A stretch of DNA of 64,000 bases from Trueperella bialowiezensis (GTDB lineage: Bacteria > Actinomycetota > Actinomycetes > Actinomycetales > Actinomycetaceae): the NCBI RefSeq assembly GCF_900637955.1, contig NZ_LR134476.1, forward strand, positions 1,798,001 to 1,862,000. The letters run 5' to 3'. The first letter of the stretch is position 1. Every line of letters starts with the position of its first letter. Below the pieces are notes generated by a model. That model was not told the DNA's origin, did not search any database, and worked only from the letters and a program-made list of their open reading frames with translations. The translations under genes were made by a program, and so were the position numbers. This document shows, piece by piece, positions 44,608 through 51,700 of the stretch.

Positions 44608-45969
44608 ATGCGTAGATTGATCGGGGCGATCGCCGCTGTGAGTATTGCGGCCTCGGGTGTTGCGATTGCGTGGCCTGCGGTTGCTGACGAACGTTCCGAC
44701 CTCGTCGACAAGCAAGAAGAGCAGAACCAGGAGATCGAACGGCTCCAGTCCGAACTCGAGGGCATCGACCTGAATTTGCAGAGCGCTTACCTGGAGCTTG
44801 AGCAGACTCGCGGGAAAATTCCCGGCGCCGAAGCCGAACTGTTAGCCGCTGAAAATGATTTGGCGGCAGCGATCCGGGAAGCTGAAGCTAATGCCGCGCT
44901 ACTGGCAGCAGCACAAGGGGAACTTGAGGGGATCGTTGCCGACATCAAAGAATCCGAGGGCAACGCGCAGGCCACCCGTAAATCGCTTGGTGAATATGCG
45001 CGTGCCACGTATCGGGGCGACTTGATGCCCTCTGATCTCGAGATTATTGTGGGATCGGCGTCGGCGGAAGACTTCGCCAACGCTTATCGTGCCCAGTCGG
45101 CCATCGCGCGTTCGCAGACAATGTCGCTTACTCATTTCGAACAGCAGGCCGCCCAGTCCCGTAACCGGGAGGCACGCCAGAACGCCGTCGAAGAACAAAT
45201 CGAACAGCTCAAGAAGGAATCCGACGAGCTCGTTGAGGTCCAAGAAGAAAAACGGGCGCTGGCCGACGAAAAGCGTAACGAACTGGTAGCGCTTGAACAG
45301 CAGTTGGCACAGCAATCTGATGATCTGGAAGCGAAGAAGTCGGACTACCAGAGCTCTATTACCGGGCTGGAGGAAGCCCGTGATCTCACGCAGCAAAGGA
45401 TCGCTGCGATCGATGAAGAAAATCGCCGGAAAGAAGAGGAACGGCGAGCTGCGGAACAGGCGGCTCGGGAAGCGGCTGCGCGGCAGCGAAACCGGCCAGC
45501 TGCGCCAGCGCCGGCTCCGGCGGCTCCTCGTCAGTCGGGAGGTAGCTGGATCAAGCCCCCGGTGCCCGCACCGGTATACGTGACCTCTCCGTTTGGTATG
45601 CGCCACTATCCGTTTGGTGGGGTGTGGATGCATAACGGCGTCGACCTGCGGTCCCGCTGTGGTGAAGCACAGACTGCGCCTGCGGACGGCGTCGTGTCCG
45701 CCGTCGTCCCAGCTGCTGGTAACGGTACGCATGGCAACCAGATTTTCATTAATCATGGCGTGGTGAACGGAAGCTCGTGGGTGACTGTGACCAACCATCT
45801 GCAGGCATTCAACGTGTCGACGGGGCAGCGCGTGTCGCAAGGTGACGTGATTGGCTGGACGGGTGAAACCGGCATGGTGACGGCCTGCCACGTGCATTTT
45901 GAAGTCTGGCAAGACGGCCGGGTAATCGATCCGATGAGCCTGAGTTCGTTCACGCGGCGCTGGAGCTAA
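44608..45969 (+). CDS. Secreted coiled-coil M23 (LytM) peptidase, probable FtsEX-controlled hydrolase
   Basis: This protein of about 453 residues has a signal peptide (basic MRR, then a hydrophobic core and AVADE as cleavage region near residue 26). Long coiled-coil stretches follow to about residue 295 (repeated Glu/Gln/Leu/Ala heptads), then an Ala/Pro linker, and a C-terminal LytM domain. The metal and catalytic residues are intact: HNGVDLR (His, Asp), VTNHLQ (His) and CHVHFEV (two His). So unlike EnvC it should be an active endopeptidase. Coiled-coil plus M23 directly after ftsX matches the EnvC/PcsB/RipC type. GGGGGGACTGTG precedes ATG 44608. Confidence 0.9.
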   Translation: MRRLIGAIAAVSIAASGVAIAWPAVADERSDLVDKQEEQNQEIERLQSELEGIDLNLQSAYLELEQTRGKIPGAEAELLAAENDLAAAIREAEANAALLAAAQGELEGIVADIKESEGNAQATRKSLGEYARATYRGDLMPSDLEIIVGSASAEDFANAYRAQSAIARSQTMSLTHFEQQAAQSRNREARQNAVEEQIEQLKKESDELVEVQEEKRALADEKRNELVALEQQLAQQSDDLEAKKSDYQSSITGLEEARDLTQQRIAAIDEENRRKEEERRAAEQAAREAAARQRNRPAAPAPAPAAPRQSGGSWIKPPVPAPVYVTSPFGMRHYPFGGVWMHNGVDLRSRCGEAQTAPADGVVSAVVPAAGNGTHGNQIFINHGVVNGSSWVTVTNHLQAFNVSTGQRVSQGDVIGWTGETGMVTACHVHFEVWQDGRVIDPMSLSSFTRRWS

Positions 45970-46042
45970 GCCGAAATTAGGCGTACACTTACCTGTTCGG
46001 GCGATGCCGCTAGGGGAGCAGTGCTGTTAGGAGGAGTGTCAC

Positions 46043-46576
46043 ATGCCTAAAGCGTGGAAGAAAGACGCCGGGAAGCTGACTGCTACTCAAAAAGCGAAGC
46101 AGGCTGCCGATGCGAAACAGGTGATCGCGCGTAACAAGAAGGCGCGCCACGATTACTTTATTGAGAAAACCTATGAGGCTGGCCTCGTGTTGGCTGGTAC
46201 CGAGGTGAAGGCCTTGCGGGCCGGGCGTGCGTCGCTCAATGAGGCGTGGATCGAGATTGACCGGCGTGGCGAAGGCTGGCTGATTGGGGCTAATATCCCG
46301 GTCTATTCCACAGGCGGGTGGACGAATCACGCGCCCACACAGAAGCGCAAGCTGCTGCTGCATCGCGACGAGCTTGCCGAGCTCGCCCAGCGGTCGAAGG
46401 AAAAGGGCTACACGATTGTGCCGCTTGAGCTGTACTTTATTCGCGGCAGGGCCAAGGTGGAGATTGGGCTGGCGCGCGGCAAGCAGGAGTGGGACAAGCG
46501 CGAAACCCTTCGGCGTAAGCAGGACATGCGTGAAGCTGAGCGTGCCATGGCTGAAGCTCGCCGGCGGCAACGCTAA
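46043..46576 (+). CDS. smpB: SsrA-binding protein
   Basis: This 177-residue protein binds tmRNA and brings it into stalled ribosomes. The core OB-fold starts at VIARNKKARHDYFIEKTYEAGLVL, with GTEVKALRAGRASL and the basic tail typical of the family. It has about 25 extra residues at the N-terminus (KAWKKDAGKLTATQKAKQ), longer than the usual 155-160. The ATG after TAGGAGGAGTGTCAC has the strongest ribosome-binding site, so the extension is likely real. The tmRNA gene lies about 2.7 kb downstream. Confidence 0.95.
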   Translation: MPKAWKKDAGKLTATQKAKQAADAKQVIARNKKARHDYFIEKTYEAGLVLAGTEVKALRAGRASLNEAWIEIDRRGEGWLIGANIPVYSTGGWTNHAPTQKRKLLLHRDELAELAQRSKEKGYTIVPLELYFIRGRAKVEIGLARGKQEWDKRETLRRKQDMREAERAMAEARRRQR

Positions 46577-46623
46577 CGTGTTAATTTCGCGCGCTGGCAG
46601 CCAAGGTGTGGTTTGATGGAACC

Positions 46624-47388
46624 ATGAGTAAAGCTTGGCTGATTGACATGGACGGCGTGCTGGTTCACGAGGGCATTGCTCTCGACGGAGCGAAGGAGTT
46701 CCTCGGCAAACTCGAGGAAAAGGGTCTGCCGCACCTGATCTTGACGAACAATTCGATTTTCACCACGCGTGATCTGTCAGCGAGGTTGGCGACGTCGGGG
46801 CTCGAGGTTCCGCCGGAGCGTATTTGGACGTCCGCGCTGGCTACCGCACGGTTCTTGGCGAACCAAACAGACAACAAGCGGGCCTACGTCGTCGGCGAAG
46901 CTGGGCTGACCACGGCGCTGTACGAAGAAGGCTTTATTATGACGGCCGATTCGCCAGAGTTTGTGGTGCTCGGCGAGACGCGCACGTACTCTTTCGAGTC
47001 GATCACGAAGGCGATTAGGCTGATCCAGAGCGGTGCGCGGTTTATCGCGACTAACCCGGACGCCACGGGGCCCTCCGCCGAGGGTGACATTCCGGCTACC
47101 GGTGCGGTGGCTGCGATGATCGAGACGGCCACGGGCAAGCGGCCGTTCTTTGTGGGCAAGCCGAATCCGATCATGCTGCGCAACGGCCTGAACAAGATCA
47201 ACGCGCACTCAGAGCACACGGCGATTGTGGGCGACCGCATGGATACGGACATTCAGGCTGGTGTGGAGACTGGTTTGACCACGCACCTCGTGCTCACCGG
47301 TTCCACGAAGAAGGAAGACATTTCGCTGTATCCGTACCGGCCGGACTTCGTTCACAATTCGATTGCGAACGTGATCGAGCACGTGTAA
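46624..47388 (+). CDS. HAD-superfamily hydrolase, NagD-like (subfamily IIA)
   Basis: This phosphatase of about 254 residues has motif I DMDGVLV (residues 7-13) with the nucleophilic Asp, motif II LTNNS, a cap of the IIA type in the middle, and motif III/IV GKPNPI plus VGDRMDTDI with the metal-binding acids. NagD-like enzymes dephosphorylate nucleotides or sugar phosphates; substrate unknown. ATG 46624 was chosen because it places the first strand right at the protein start, as normal. Its 3' end carries the promoter of the broken DUF4230 gene. Confidence 0.9.
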   Translation: MSKAWLIDMDGVLVHEGIALDGAKEFLGKLEEKGLPHLILTNNSIFTTRDLSARLATSGLEVPPERIWTSALATARFLANQTDNKRAYVVGEAGLTTALYEEGFIMTADSPEFVVLGETRTYSFESITKAIRLIQSGARFIATNPDATGPSAEGDIPATGAVAAMIETATGKRPFFVGKPNPIMLRNGLNKINAHSEHTAIVGDRMDTDIQAGVETGLTTHLVLTGSTKKEDISLYPYRPDFVHNSIANVIEHV

Positions 47389-47391
47389 TTT
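47363..47391 (+). promoter_or_regulatory. Leaderless promoter of the DUF4230 gene
   Basis: TTGCGA (47363-47368), a 17-base spacer and TAATTT (47386-47391) end seven bases before ATG 47399. The promoter lies across the 3' end of the preceding hydrolase gene. Confidence 0.55.
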
Positions 47392-47398
47392 ATTCACT

Positions 47399-48057
47399 AT
47401 GAGTGAAGAAACTAAGTCGCGCAGCTTGCGCAAAAGGATCCGTAGTCTTCGTCGTGGCACGCTTGTTGCCATCATAGCCATTGTCGGGGGGGGTTAATCG
47501 CCGCTGGGGCATTGGCCTTACGAGGTAACTCTGATCCCGAGATTAATTCAACGACGATTCTCAACTCTTTCGAAGACGTTGCCGAGCTGGCAACGCAAGA
47601 ATATTCATTTTCCGGAGTCGGCCAGTACTCTGATAAGGGGCTCAATGTTTTCGGTTGGGGAGTGCCCCTCACCGGCAAATCATTCCTCATCACCTATCGC
47701 GGCGAAGTATCCGCAGGCATCAACTTTGAAAATATTGACGTCCAGGTTAATCACGCAAATTCAACAATCACGGTCATCGCCGAGGAACCGCACGTGCTCG
47801 ACGCCAAGATCGACCCGAACTCCGTTGAACAATACGACCAGTCTTTCAATCCAATCAACCAAATCTCCGTCAATGATGTGACGACCTTTCTCACTGAAGT
47901 AACCGATCGTCACCGCAAGGAAGCAATTGACGGAGGGCTGCTAGAACGCGCGAAGACTCAAGCGGAATTGCTTCTTCAAAGCCAGGTTTTGGGAACCATT
48001 CAAGGCACCAACGTGGCTGAGTACACGATTGAGTTTCAGTGGAAGGAAGCTTCCTAA
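47399..48057 (+). pseudogene. DUF4230-like membrane-anchored protein, frame broken at a G8 run
   Basis: Read from ATG 47399, the frame encodes a basic leader (KSRSLRKRIRSLRRG), then a hydrophobic stretch, and stops at TAA 47495-47497, right after eight G (47486-47493). The -1 frame then continues without a stop to 48057, completing the hydrophobic helix (LIAAGALAL) and a soluble domain that resembles DUF4230 (QEYSFSGVGQYS). Nine G would restore one protein of about 219 residues. So the gene is either phase-variable through the tract, decoded by slippage, recently broken, or misread in sequencing. Downstream coding character is well kept, against long decay. Alternative TTG start at 47512 would give a soluble form. 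Confidence 0.75.
47486..47493 (+). repeat. G8 homopolymer within a coding region
   Basis: Eight consecutive G in the codons for Val-Gly-Gly-Gly at the end of the membrane helix. Runs of this length are prone to slip and can switch frames. Confidence 0.9.
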
Positions 48058-48087
48058 TCCAAGGTGATGCTTGGTAGTACTGAATTC

Positions 48088-49137
48088 CTAAGCCTGTGGA
48101 TAGTGAGCGATAATCTCGGCGTTGATCGGGTCTAGCGTGATCTCACCGCCGTAGGGGAGCACTAGCTGGGGGCGCGTGTGTCCGAAGGGCGCGTTTAGCA
48201 CCACGAGCAGATCGGTGCGGTACCTGGAGATGTTCGCCAGAAGGTATTCGGTGTAAGCGTCGTGACGCGCCGCCAACACGTGATCTGGGGCCGGCGCGTC
48301 ACGGTCTTGCACGATCGGGCGAGCGAACATGAGGCCGTTTGCCACATCTAGGTATCCGCGTTCACCAAGTGCGCGGATCCACCGGCCCACGTAGTCGGGT
48401 GGTGGCAGTAGCTCCGAGGTTTCGAAGATGAGGATTGCTCCGTCGAGGTCGTCGACGGTGGGAAGCCGGCCGGCTAACGCTAGCTGGTCGATCACTTCGA
48501 GGCACCCGCCCCACGTGTGCCCGCGAACGACCTGGTCACTGCCCAGGAACTCGACGGGGAAAGCCGGGCCGCGTTCGACGTCGTCGGTAAGCGAGCGCGG
48601 ATCAGACCAGTCGAAACTGAAATCCTCCGAATCCGAGGTGGCTGGAAGTATCGTGTCGCCGCCGCCGAACAGAGCTGCGCGCAACGTGAGCAGGTGTTCG
48701 GCGTCCACTCGCGTGCCGGGGCCGAAATGAATCTGGGTGGACCCGCCGTGATAGGCGCCCACCCCGTTGCGCCACAGCCAGTTGAGAATGTTCGTGTTGT
48801 CAGAAAAGCCGAAGAACGGCTTCGGATCGGCTTGGGGGAGACGTGGATCGAGATGCGGGGTGAGCCGGATTTGGTCGTCGCCGCCGATAGTTGTGAAGAT
48901 CGCGCGGATCGTGGGGTCGGCGAAGGCGGCGTTGACGTCCGCGGCACGTTCTTCGGGGGAAGCTGAAAGCTTGCGTGTGGTCGGATATTCGACGATGGTG
49001 ATACCGAGGTGGCGTTCCACGCGCTCCATCGCCTGCTCGTGTAGCTGGGGGAAGAAACCGGGGGCTGCCCATGCAGGTGAGAGGATCGCGACCTTATCGC
49101 CGGGCTGAGCAGGGATGGGCTGAAGTATCGTCGTCAT
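48088..49137 (-). CDS. S66-family peptidase (LD-carboxypeptidase / MccF-like)
   Basis: This 349-residue serine peptidase is of the S66 family, which trims the D-residue of muropeptide tetrapeptides (LdcA) or inactivates microcin C (MccF). The nucleophile is in FFGFSDNTNILNWL (Ser near residue 118), and the later Glu (ILIFETSELL) and His (APFGHTRPQ) complete the expected triad. The N-terminal AILSPAWAAPGF block and the RLTPHLDP element are typical. Length and the SDNTN variant lean toward the MccF-like branch, but function cannot be separated by eye. It has no signal peptide and is therefore cytosolic. Confidence 0.88.
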   Translation of the reverse strand: MTTILQPIPAQPGDKVAILSPAWAAPGFFPQLHEQAMERVERHLGITIVEYPTTRKLSASPEERAADVNAAFADPTIRAIFTTIGGDDQIRLTPHLDPRLPQADPKPFFGFSDNTNILNWLWRNGVGAYHGGSTQIHFGPGTRVDAEHLLTLRAALFGGGDTILPATSDSEDFSFDWSDPRSLTDDVERGPAFPVEFLGSDQVVRGHTWGGCLEVIDQLALAGRLPTVDDLDGAILIFETSELLPPPDYVGRWIRALGERGYLDVANGLMFARPIVQDRDAPAPDHVLAARHDAYTEYLLANISRYRTDLLVVLNAPFGHTRPQLVLPYGGEITLDPINAEIIAHYPQA

Positions 49138-49212
49138 GCGGATAACCTACCAGCCGCGGGGCAGTTGGCTTTATAACGGCGCGGGGCAGAATGTGAGGTG
49201 AACCGGCGGGAA

Positions 49213-49241
49213 TAGACGTGGGCACGGCGTCGTTGTATAGT
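49213..49241 (+). promoter_or_regulatory. Candidate promoter of the tmRNA gene
   Basis: TAGACG (49213-49218), a 17-base spacer and TATAGT (49236-49241). Transcription would begin near 49249, leaving about 35 bases of 5' leader to be removed by RNase P. Confidence 0.5.
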
Positions 49242-49283
49242 GTGAACACGCCTTCATGGCGACGTTGTTTCACAACAAAATAT

Positions 49284-49657
49284 GGGGATGATCGGTTTCG
49301 ACGGCGATGACTGCCGAAGGGAAGCGGGTAGAGGATGCAAAGTCATCTCTTAAACGATCTTTGCAAACTATAACTGCCAACAAGCAGAAGTCTGACTTCG
49401 CCCTCGCTGCCTAAGCGCGAGCGCACTTAAAGAAGTCCGTCACACTAGCGTCGCTTTCACGCTAGATTCGTGGCGTCGTTTTTGAAAGCCACTGGATCAC
49501 ATTCGGGTTACCGGGATGTGATCGACTTTAGGTAACTATGTTTGTCAGCAACTCGTCTGCGTGAGTGCTGGAGCTGAAAACAACGTGCAGCAGACTGCAC
49601 CCGGAGAAGTCTTGGGTTTTGCATCGTCGGACGGGAGTTCAATTCTCCCCATCTCCA
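49284..49657 (+). ncRNA. ssrA: Transfer-messenger RNA
   Basis: The 5' end GGGGATG pairs with CATCTCC at the 3' end to form the tRNA-like acceptor stem (one wobble). A T-arm GGGAG-TTCAATT-CTCCC is just before it. The resume codon leads into the tag ANKQKSDFALAA and a TAA; the tag ends in the usual ALAA degradation signal. The DNA after the discriminator A reads CTA, not CCA, so the CCA end is added after transcription. The RNA acts with SmpB (46043) to free stalled ribosomes. A strong terminator follows at once. Confidence 0.95.
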
Positions 49658-49664
49658 CTAGGCG

Positions 49665-49695
49665 CCCCGCTGACTCGTTGAGTTAGCGGGGTTTT
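49665..49695 (+). terminator. Intrinsic terminator of ssrA
   Basis: CCCCGCTGACTC (49665-49676) pairs with GAGTTAGCGGGG (49680-49691) through one G-T pair, with a 3-base loop, followed by TTTT-CG-TTTGTTTG. This is a textbook terminator. Confidence 0.9.
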
Positions 49696-49737
49696 CGTTT
49701 GTTTGTGCGTGCACAGTCTGCCATAATCGTGCGTAGG

Positions 49738-49805
49738 TGGGTTGCTTTTCCATGTTTGCATCTCCCACTTGGATAAGGGCACTTTCCGACAGCCGGGAGG
49801 TGCCC
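49738..49805 (-). repeat. Hairpin element, copy A
   Basis: Shares TGGGTTGCTTTTCCAT and CCCACTTG with copy B at 51553-51634. A 12-bp stem forms between 49777-49788 and 49794-49805, all pairs allowed when G-T is counted. Compared with copy B, three pairs of the stem have changed in a compensatory way. On the minus strand the hairpin is followed by ATG and codons for M-Q-T-W-K-S-N-P, similar to copy B (M-H-I-W-K-S-N-P). Beyond this, bases 49806-50040 hold no gene that can be supported. Confidence 0.6.
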
Positions 49806-50048
49806 ACAGTATCACCCCGGCAGCCCACGGTTAGAGACCTAGGCCTGGCCCTTAATCAACCCAAAATCTACTCGACAGCGCCACTTTAGTAATGTCGCAA
49901 CTGCCTGCCATCCTGCGCGTTTGCGCTACTGCAGCGACAAGGTGCGGACGGCCGCGGGTGGAACAGGATCCCTATTTTTAAGGTTGAAAGGGTAGACTCG
50001 GGTTCGTGGCGCGAAAAGAGCGGCGCTACAACATTAGGAGAGATTCAC

Positions 50049-50333
50049 ATGGGACTTCTCTGGGCCATTATTTCCTGGATCATCATCGGTGCAATCGTTG
50101 GCCTTATTGCCCGAGCTATCATGCCTGGTAGTCAGCCTATGAGCTTTCTGCACACCGCTGTCCTCGGCGTCATCGGCGCTGTCGTCGGCGGATTCATCGG
50201 GGGCCTCATCGGCGGCAAGGGAATCGAAGGTGTCATGAACGATCCATGGTCGCTCAGCACCATCGTGCTCGCTGTCATCGGTGCGATTATCGTCATGGTG
50301 CTTGCCGGCATGGCCAATCGCAACAAGAACTAG
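50049..50333 (+). CDS. GlsB/YeaQ/YmgE-family small membrane protein
   Basis: This 94-residue protein with three hydrophobic segments belongs to the transglycosylase-associated/GlsB family. It has the family's glycine-rich pattern: ISWIIIGAIVGLIARAI at the start, GVIGAVVGGFIGGLIGG in the middle and VLAVIGAIIVMVLAG at the end. Family members are linked with general and envelope stress, without a known mechanism. TTAGGAGAGATTCAC gives a strong ribosome-binding site, and a clean terminator follows at 50361. It is a one-gene transcript at the start of the accessory region. Confidence 0.9.
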   Translation: MGLLWAIISWIIIGAIVGLIARAIMPGSQPMSFLHTAVLGVIGAVVGGFIGGLIGGKGIEGVMNDPWSLSTIVLAVIGAIIVMVLAGMANRNKN

Positions 50334-50360
50334 AAACTACCGGCGCTTAGCCGACAAAGC

Positions 50361-50404
50361 AAGCGTGTGCCACGCGCAGTGATAAGTGCGGGGCACACGC
50401 TTTT
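50361..50404 (+). terminator. Intrinsic terminator of the GlsB-like gene
   Basis: AAGCGTGTGCC (50361-50371) pairs perfectly with GGCACACGCTT (50392-50402) over a 20-base loop, and the stem runs into TTTT (50401-50404). The 155-bp direct repeat begins exactly at its end. Confidence 0.75.
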
Positions 50405-50556
50405 AGACTTAATGGACAAAACACAAGTGTTTGGCAGGTTATGGGTCTCGGGTTCAGCGCGCGGCAGAGCTAACTTTTGAGATTTTCCGAAACCTTGTGT
50501 ATATGTGCAGCAAACCGGGGATCCTCAATCATTAGCTCCCGTTTCGTTGCTCACCG
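50402..50556. repeat. 155-bp direct repeat, copy 1
   Basis: Matches 53120-53274 at a constant offset of 2718 bases with eight visible differences. It begins at the end of the GlsB terminator and ends inside an open frame. The two copies bracket the accessory block with the small unknown genes and HTH regulators. Confidence 0.9.
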
Positions 50557-50791
50557 CGGCGCTACACTGTACGGGCATGTCGTCGAGCAGGCTCAAACTG
50601 TCCAGGAGCTTGTTAGTGCTATGGCGAAGCATGAGGCGATGGCTCGCTTCGCGGCGGGCCTTACCCAACTGGAAACTGAGGATGGCCGATTCTATTTGCG
50701 GTTCCTCGATCGGCCAGACCAAGACTGGGTCGAGCTCACTGACAGTGACATCGTGATCGACGAGGCTGGGAACCTTGGGCTGCGATTCTGA
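50477..50791 (+). CDS. Small unknown protein, probably a 5'-truncated remnant
   Basis: The open frame gives 104 residues, but the first 26 lie inside the 155-bp repeat and look like chance coding. The part after residue 35 (VVEQAQTVQELVSAM, GRFYLRFLDRP, VELTDSDIVIDEAG) has good coding character and mixed helix/strand pattern. An internal ATG at 50621 would give 56 residues, with AGGAG 12 bases upstream. I do not recognise the family. The likeliest reading is the 3' remainder of a gene whose front was replaced when the repeat arose. Confidence 0.4.
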   Translation: MRFSETLCICAANRGSSIISSRFVAHRGATLYGHVVEQAQTVQELVSAMAKHEAMARFAAGLTQLETEDGRFYLRFLDRPDQDWVELTDSDIVIDEAGNLGLRF

Positions 50792-50801
50792 CACGGGCTA
50801 A

Positions 50802-50864
50802 CCCTCTCATTGCGGATAGAAAATTGAACGTGGGGTAAGTAAGTTCAGAACGCATGTGAGAGGG
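50802..50864. repeat. Nested inverted repeats in a gene-poor stretch
   Basis: CCCTCTCA (50802-50809) pairs with TGAGAGGG (50857-50864), and inside it TGAAC (50825-50829) pairs with GTTCA (50843-50847). No T-run follows. Nothing else that could be supported was seen between 50865 and 51076; the stretch is AT-richer than the flanks. Confidence 0.4.
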
Positions 50865-51076
50865 GGCGAGCACCTGTCCTAAAAAGTTGGCGAACTGGCC
50901 TCGTTTCCCCCTCTGCTAGAACATAACACATTACTTCCTGTAAAGGAAGACGTTTTCTGCTATATCTATGATCATCATCGCTTCAAATTCTTCACGGCCG
51001 AAAAACCGGGTTCGTCCATGGTCAACCTTCTTTCTTTCCGTGCGGGCATACAAAAATCCACCGCGTGCAGGATGGG

Positions 51077-51103
51077 AAAACAAAACCCCACCGTTCGGTG
51101 GGG
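51077..51103 (-). terminator. Intrinsic terminator of the minus-strand gene at 51126
   Basis: CCCCACCG (51086-51093) and CGGTGGGG (51096-51103) form an 8-bp stem with a two-base spacer. Read on the minus strand it is followed by TTTTGTTTT. It lies 23 bases past the stop of the small minus-strand gene, which supports that gene. Confidence 0.75.
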
Positions 51104-51125
51104 TGAAAACCAGTAGTGCGATCGG

Positions 51126-51413
51126 CTAGGCGCCGGTGTTTTTCTCTCGGTGTTTGGCGATCCAGCCAAGCGTCCGCTCGGTCAACTCCGGATCCCAACC
51201 ACCACGAACCTCATCCTCGGTAATATCAAGAAGCTCCTTCGGTATTTCGACACCGTCAAGCAAAGCAAACTGAAGAAAGCCATCAAGTTCCCAAGACACT
51301 TCGCCCGCAAGCTGATCACCCTCAATAGAGTCTCGATAAGTACCACCTAGCTTGGGAAGGATCTCAACACGATAACGTTCCAACAGCGGTTGGGAGCCTA
51401 TACCCTGAACCAT
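51126..51413 (-). CDS. Small acidic protein of unknown function (possible immunity-type)
   Basis: This 95-residue acidic, probably helical protein contains RYRVEILPKLGGTY, a WELDGFLQFALLDGV core and a WDPELTERTLGWIAKHREKN tail. Its own terminator directly follows, which argues that it is expressed. Its ATG lies inside the 3' part of the upstream minus-strand frame (51364-51576), overlapping by 50 bases in another frame. Small acidic proteins placed after a short toxin-like frame are often immunity proteins, but no family was recognised and this role is only a guess. Confidence 0.55.
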   Translation of the reverse strand: MVQGIGSQPLLERYRVEILPKLGGTYRDSIEGDQLAGEVSWELDGFLQFALLDGVEIPKELLDITEDEVRGGWDPELTERTLGWIAKHREKNTGA

Positions 51414-51576
51414 CCGTTCTCCAATCCTTCGTCATCGGCACTTTAACTCTACTAGTATGCGTGTTCAGATAAACGTAGTTTATGACCTTGTCCATCGTCC
51501 TATCAGTCAACCAGTCGGGCACGTCCATACCCTCAACCGACGGAATCGCAGCTGGGTTGCTTTTCCATATATGCAT
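51364..51576 (-). CDS. Short unknown frame starting in the hairpin element
   Basis: This 70-residue frame begins M-H-I-W-K-S-N-P in hairpin copy B and includes MDVPDWLTDRTMDKVIN and KVPMTKDWRTDGSGYRL. The same first codons in altered form occur next to hairpin copy A. This suggests that the start of this gene is part of the repeated element. It may be a whole small gene, or the end of a larger one placed beside the hairpin by recombination. It has no recognised relatives and no clear ribosome-binding site. Confidence 0.4.
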   Translation of the reverse strand: MHIWKSNPAAIPSVEGMDVPDWLTDRTMDKVINYVYLNTHTSRVKVPMTKDWRTDGSGYRLPTAVGTLSC

Positions 51577-51634
51577 CGCCCACTTGTATTAGGGTGCTTT
51601 CCGAAGTTCGGGAAGCACCCTAATTCAAGTGGGC
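51553..51634 (-). repeat. Hairpin element, copy B (28-bp near-perfect inverted repeat)
   Basis: 51578-51605 pairs with 51607-51634 over 28 bp with two non-Watson-Crick positions (one of them a wobble), around a one-base centre. The inner half corresponds to the stem of copy A with compensatory changes. The outer half (GCCCACTTG...CAAGTGGGC) is complete only in this copy. No T-run follows on either strand, so termination is not the obvious role. Confidence 0.8.
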
Positions 51635-51665
51635 TACCGGCCCGCGGCTTTCAAACCTAAATGGA

Positions 51666-51694
51666 TTGCATGGCTGCCGAAATGGGTTTACGAT
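51666..51694 (+). promoter_or_regulatory. Leaderless promoter of the first HTH gene
   Basis: TTGCAT (51666-51671), 17 bases, TACGAT (51689-51694), then six bases to ATG 51701. Both boxes match the consensus at four of six positions, and there is no ribosome-binding site. Confidence 0.6.
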
Positions 51695-51700
51695 GATTCC

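Noticed and set aside
44899-45912. Long minus-strand frame across the M23 peptidase gene
   Set aside because: It is the shadow of a coiled-coil gene with biased codons; the plus-strand protein has a signal peptide and a catalytic domain.
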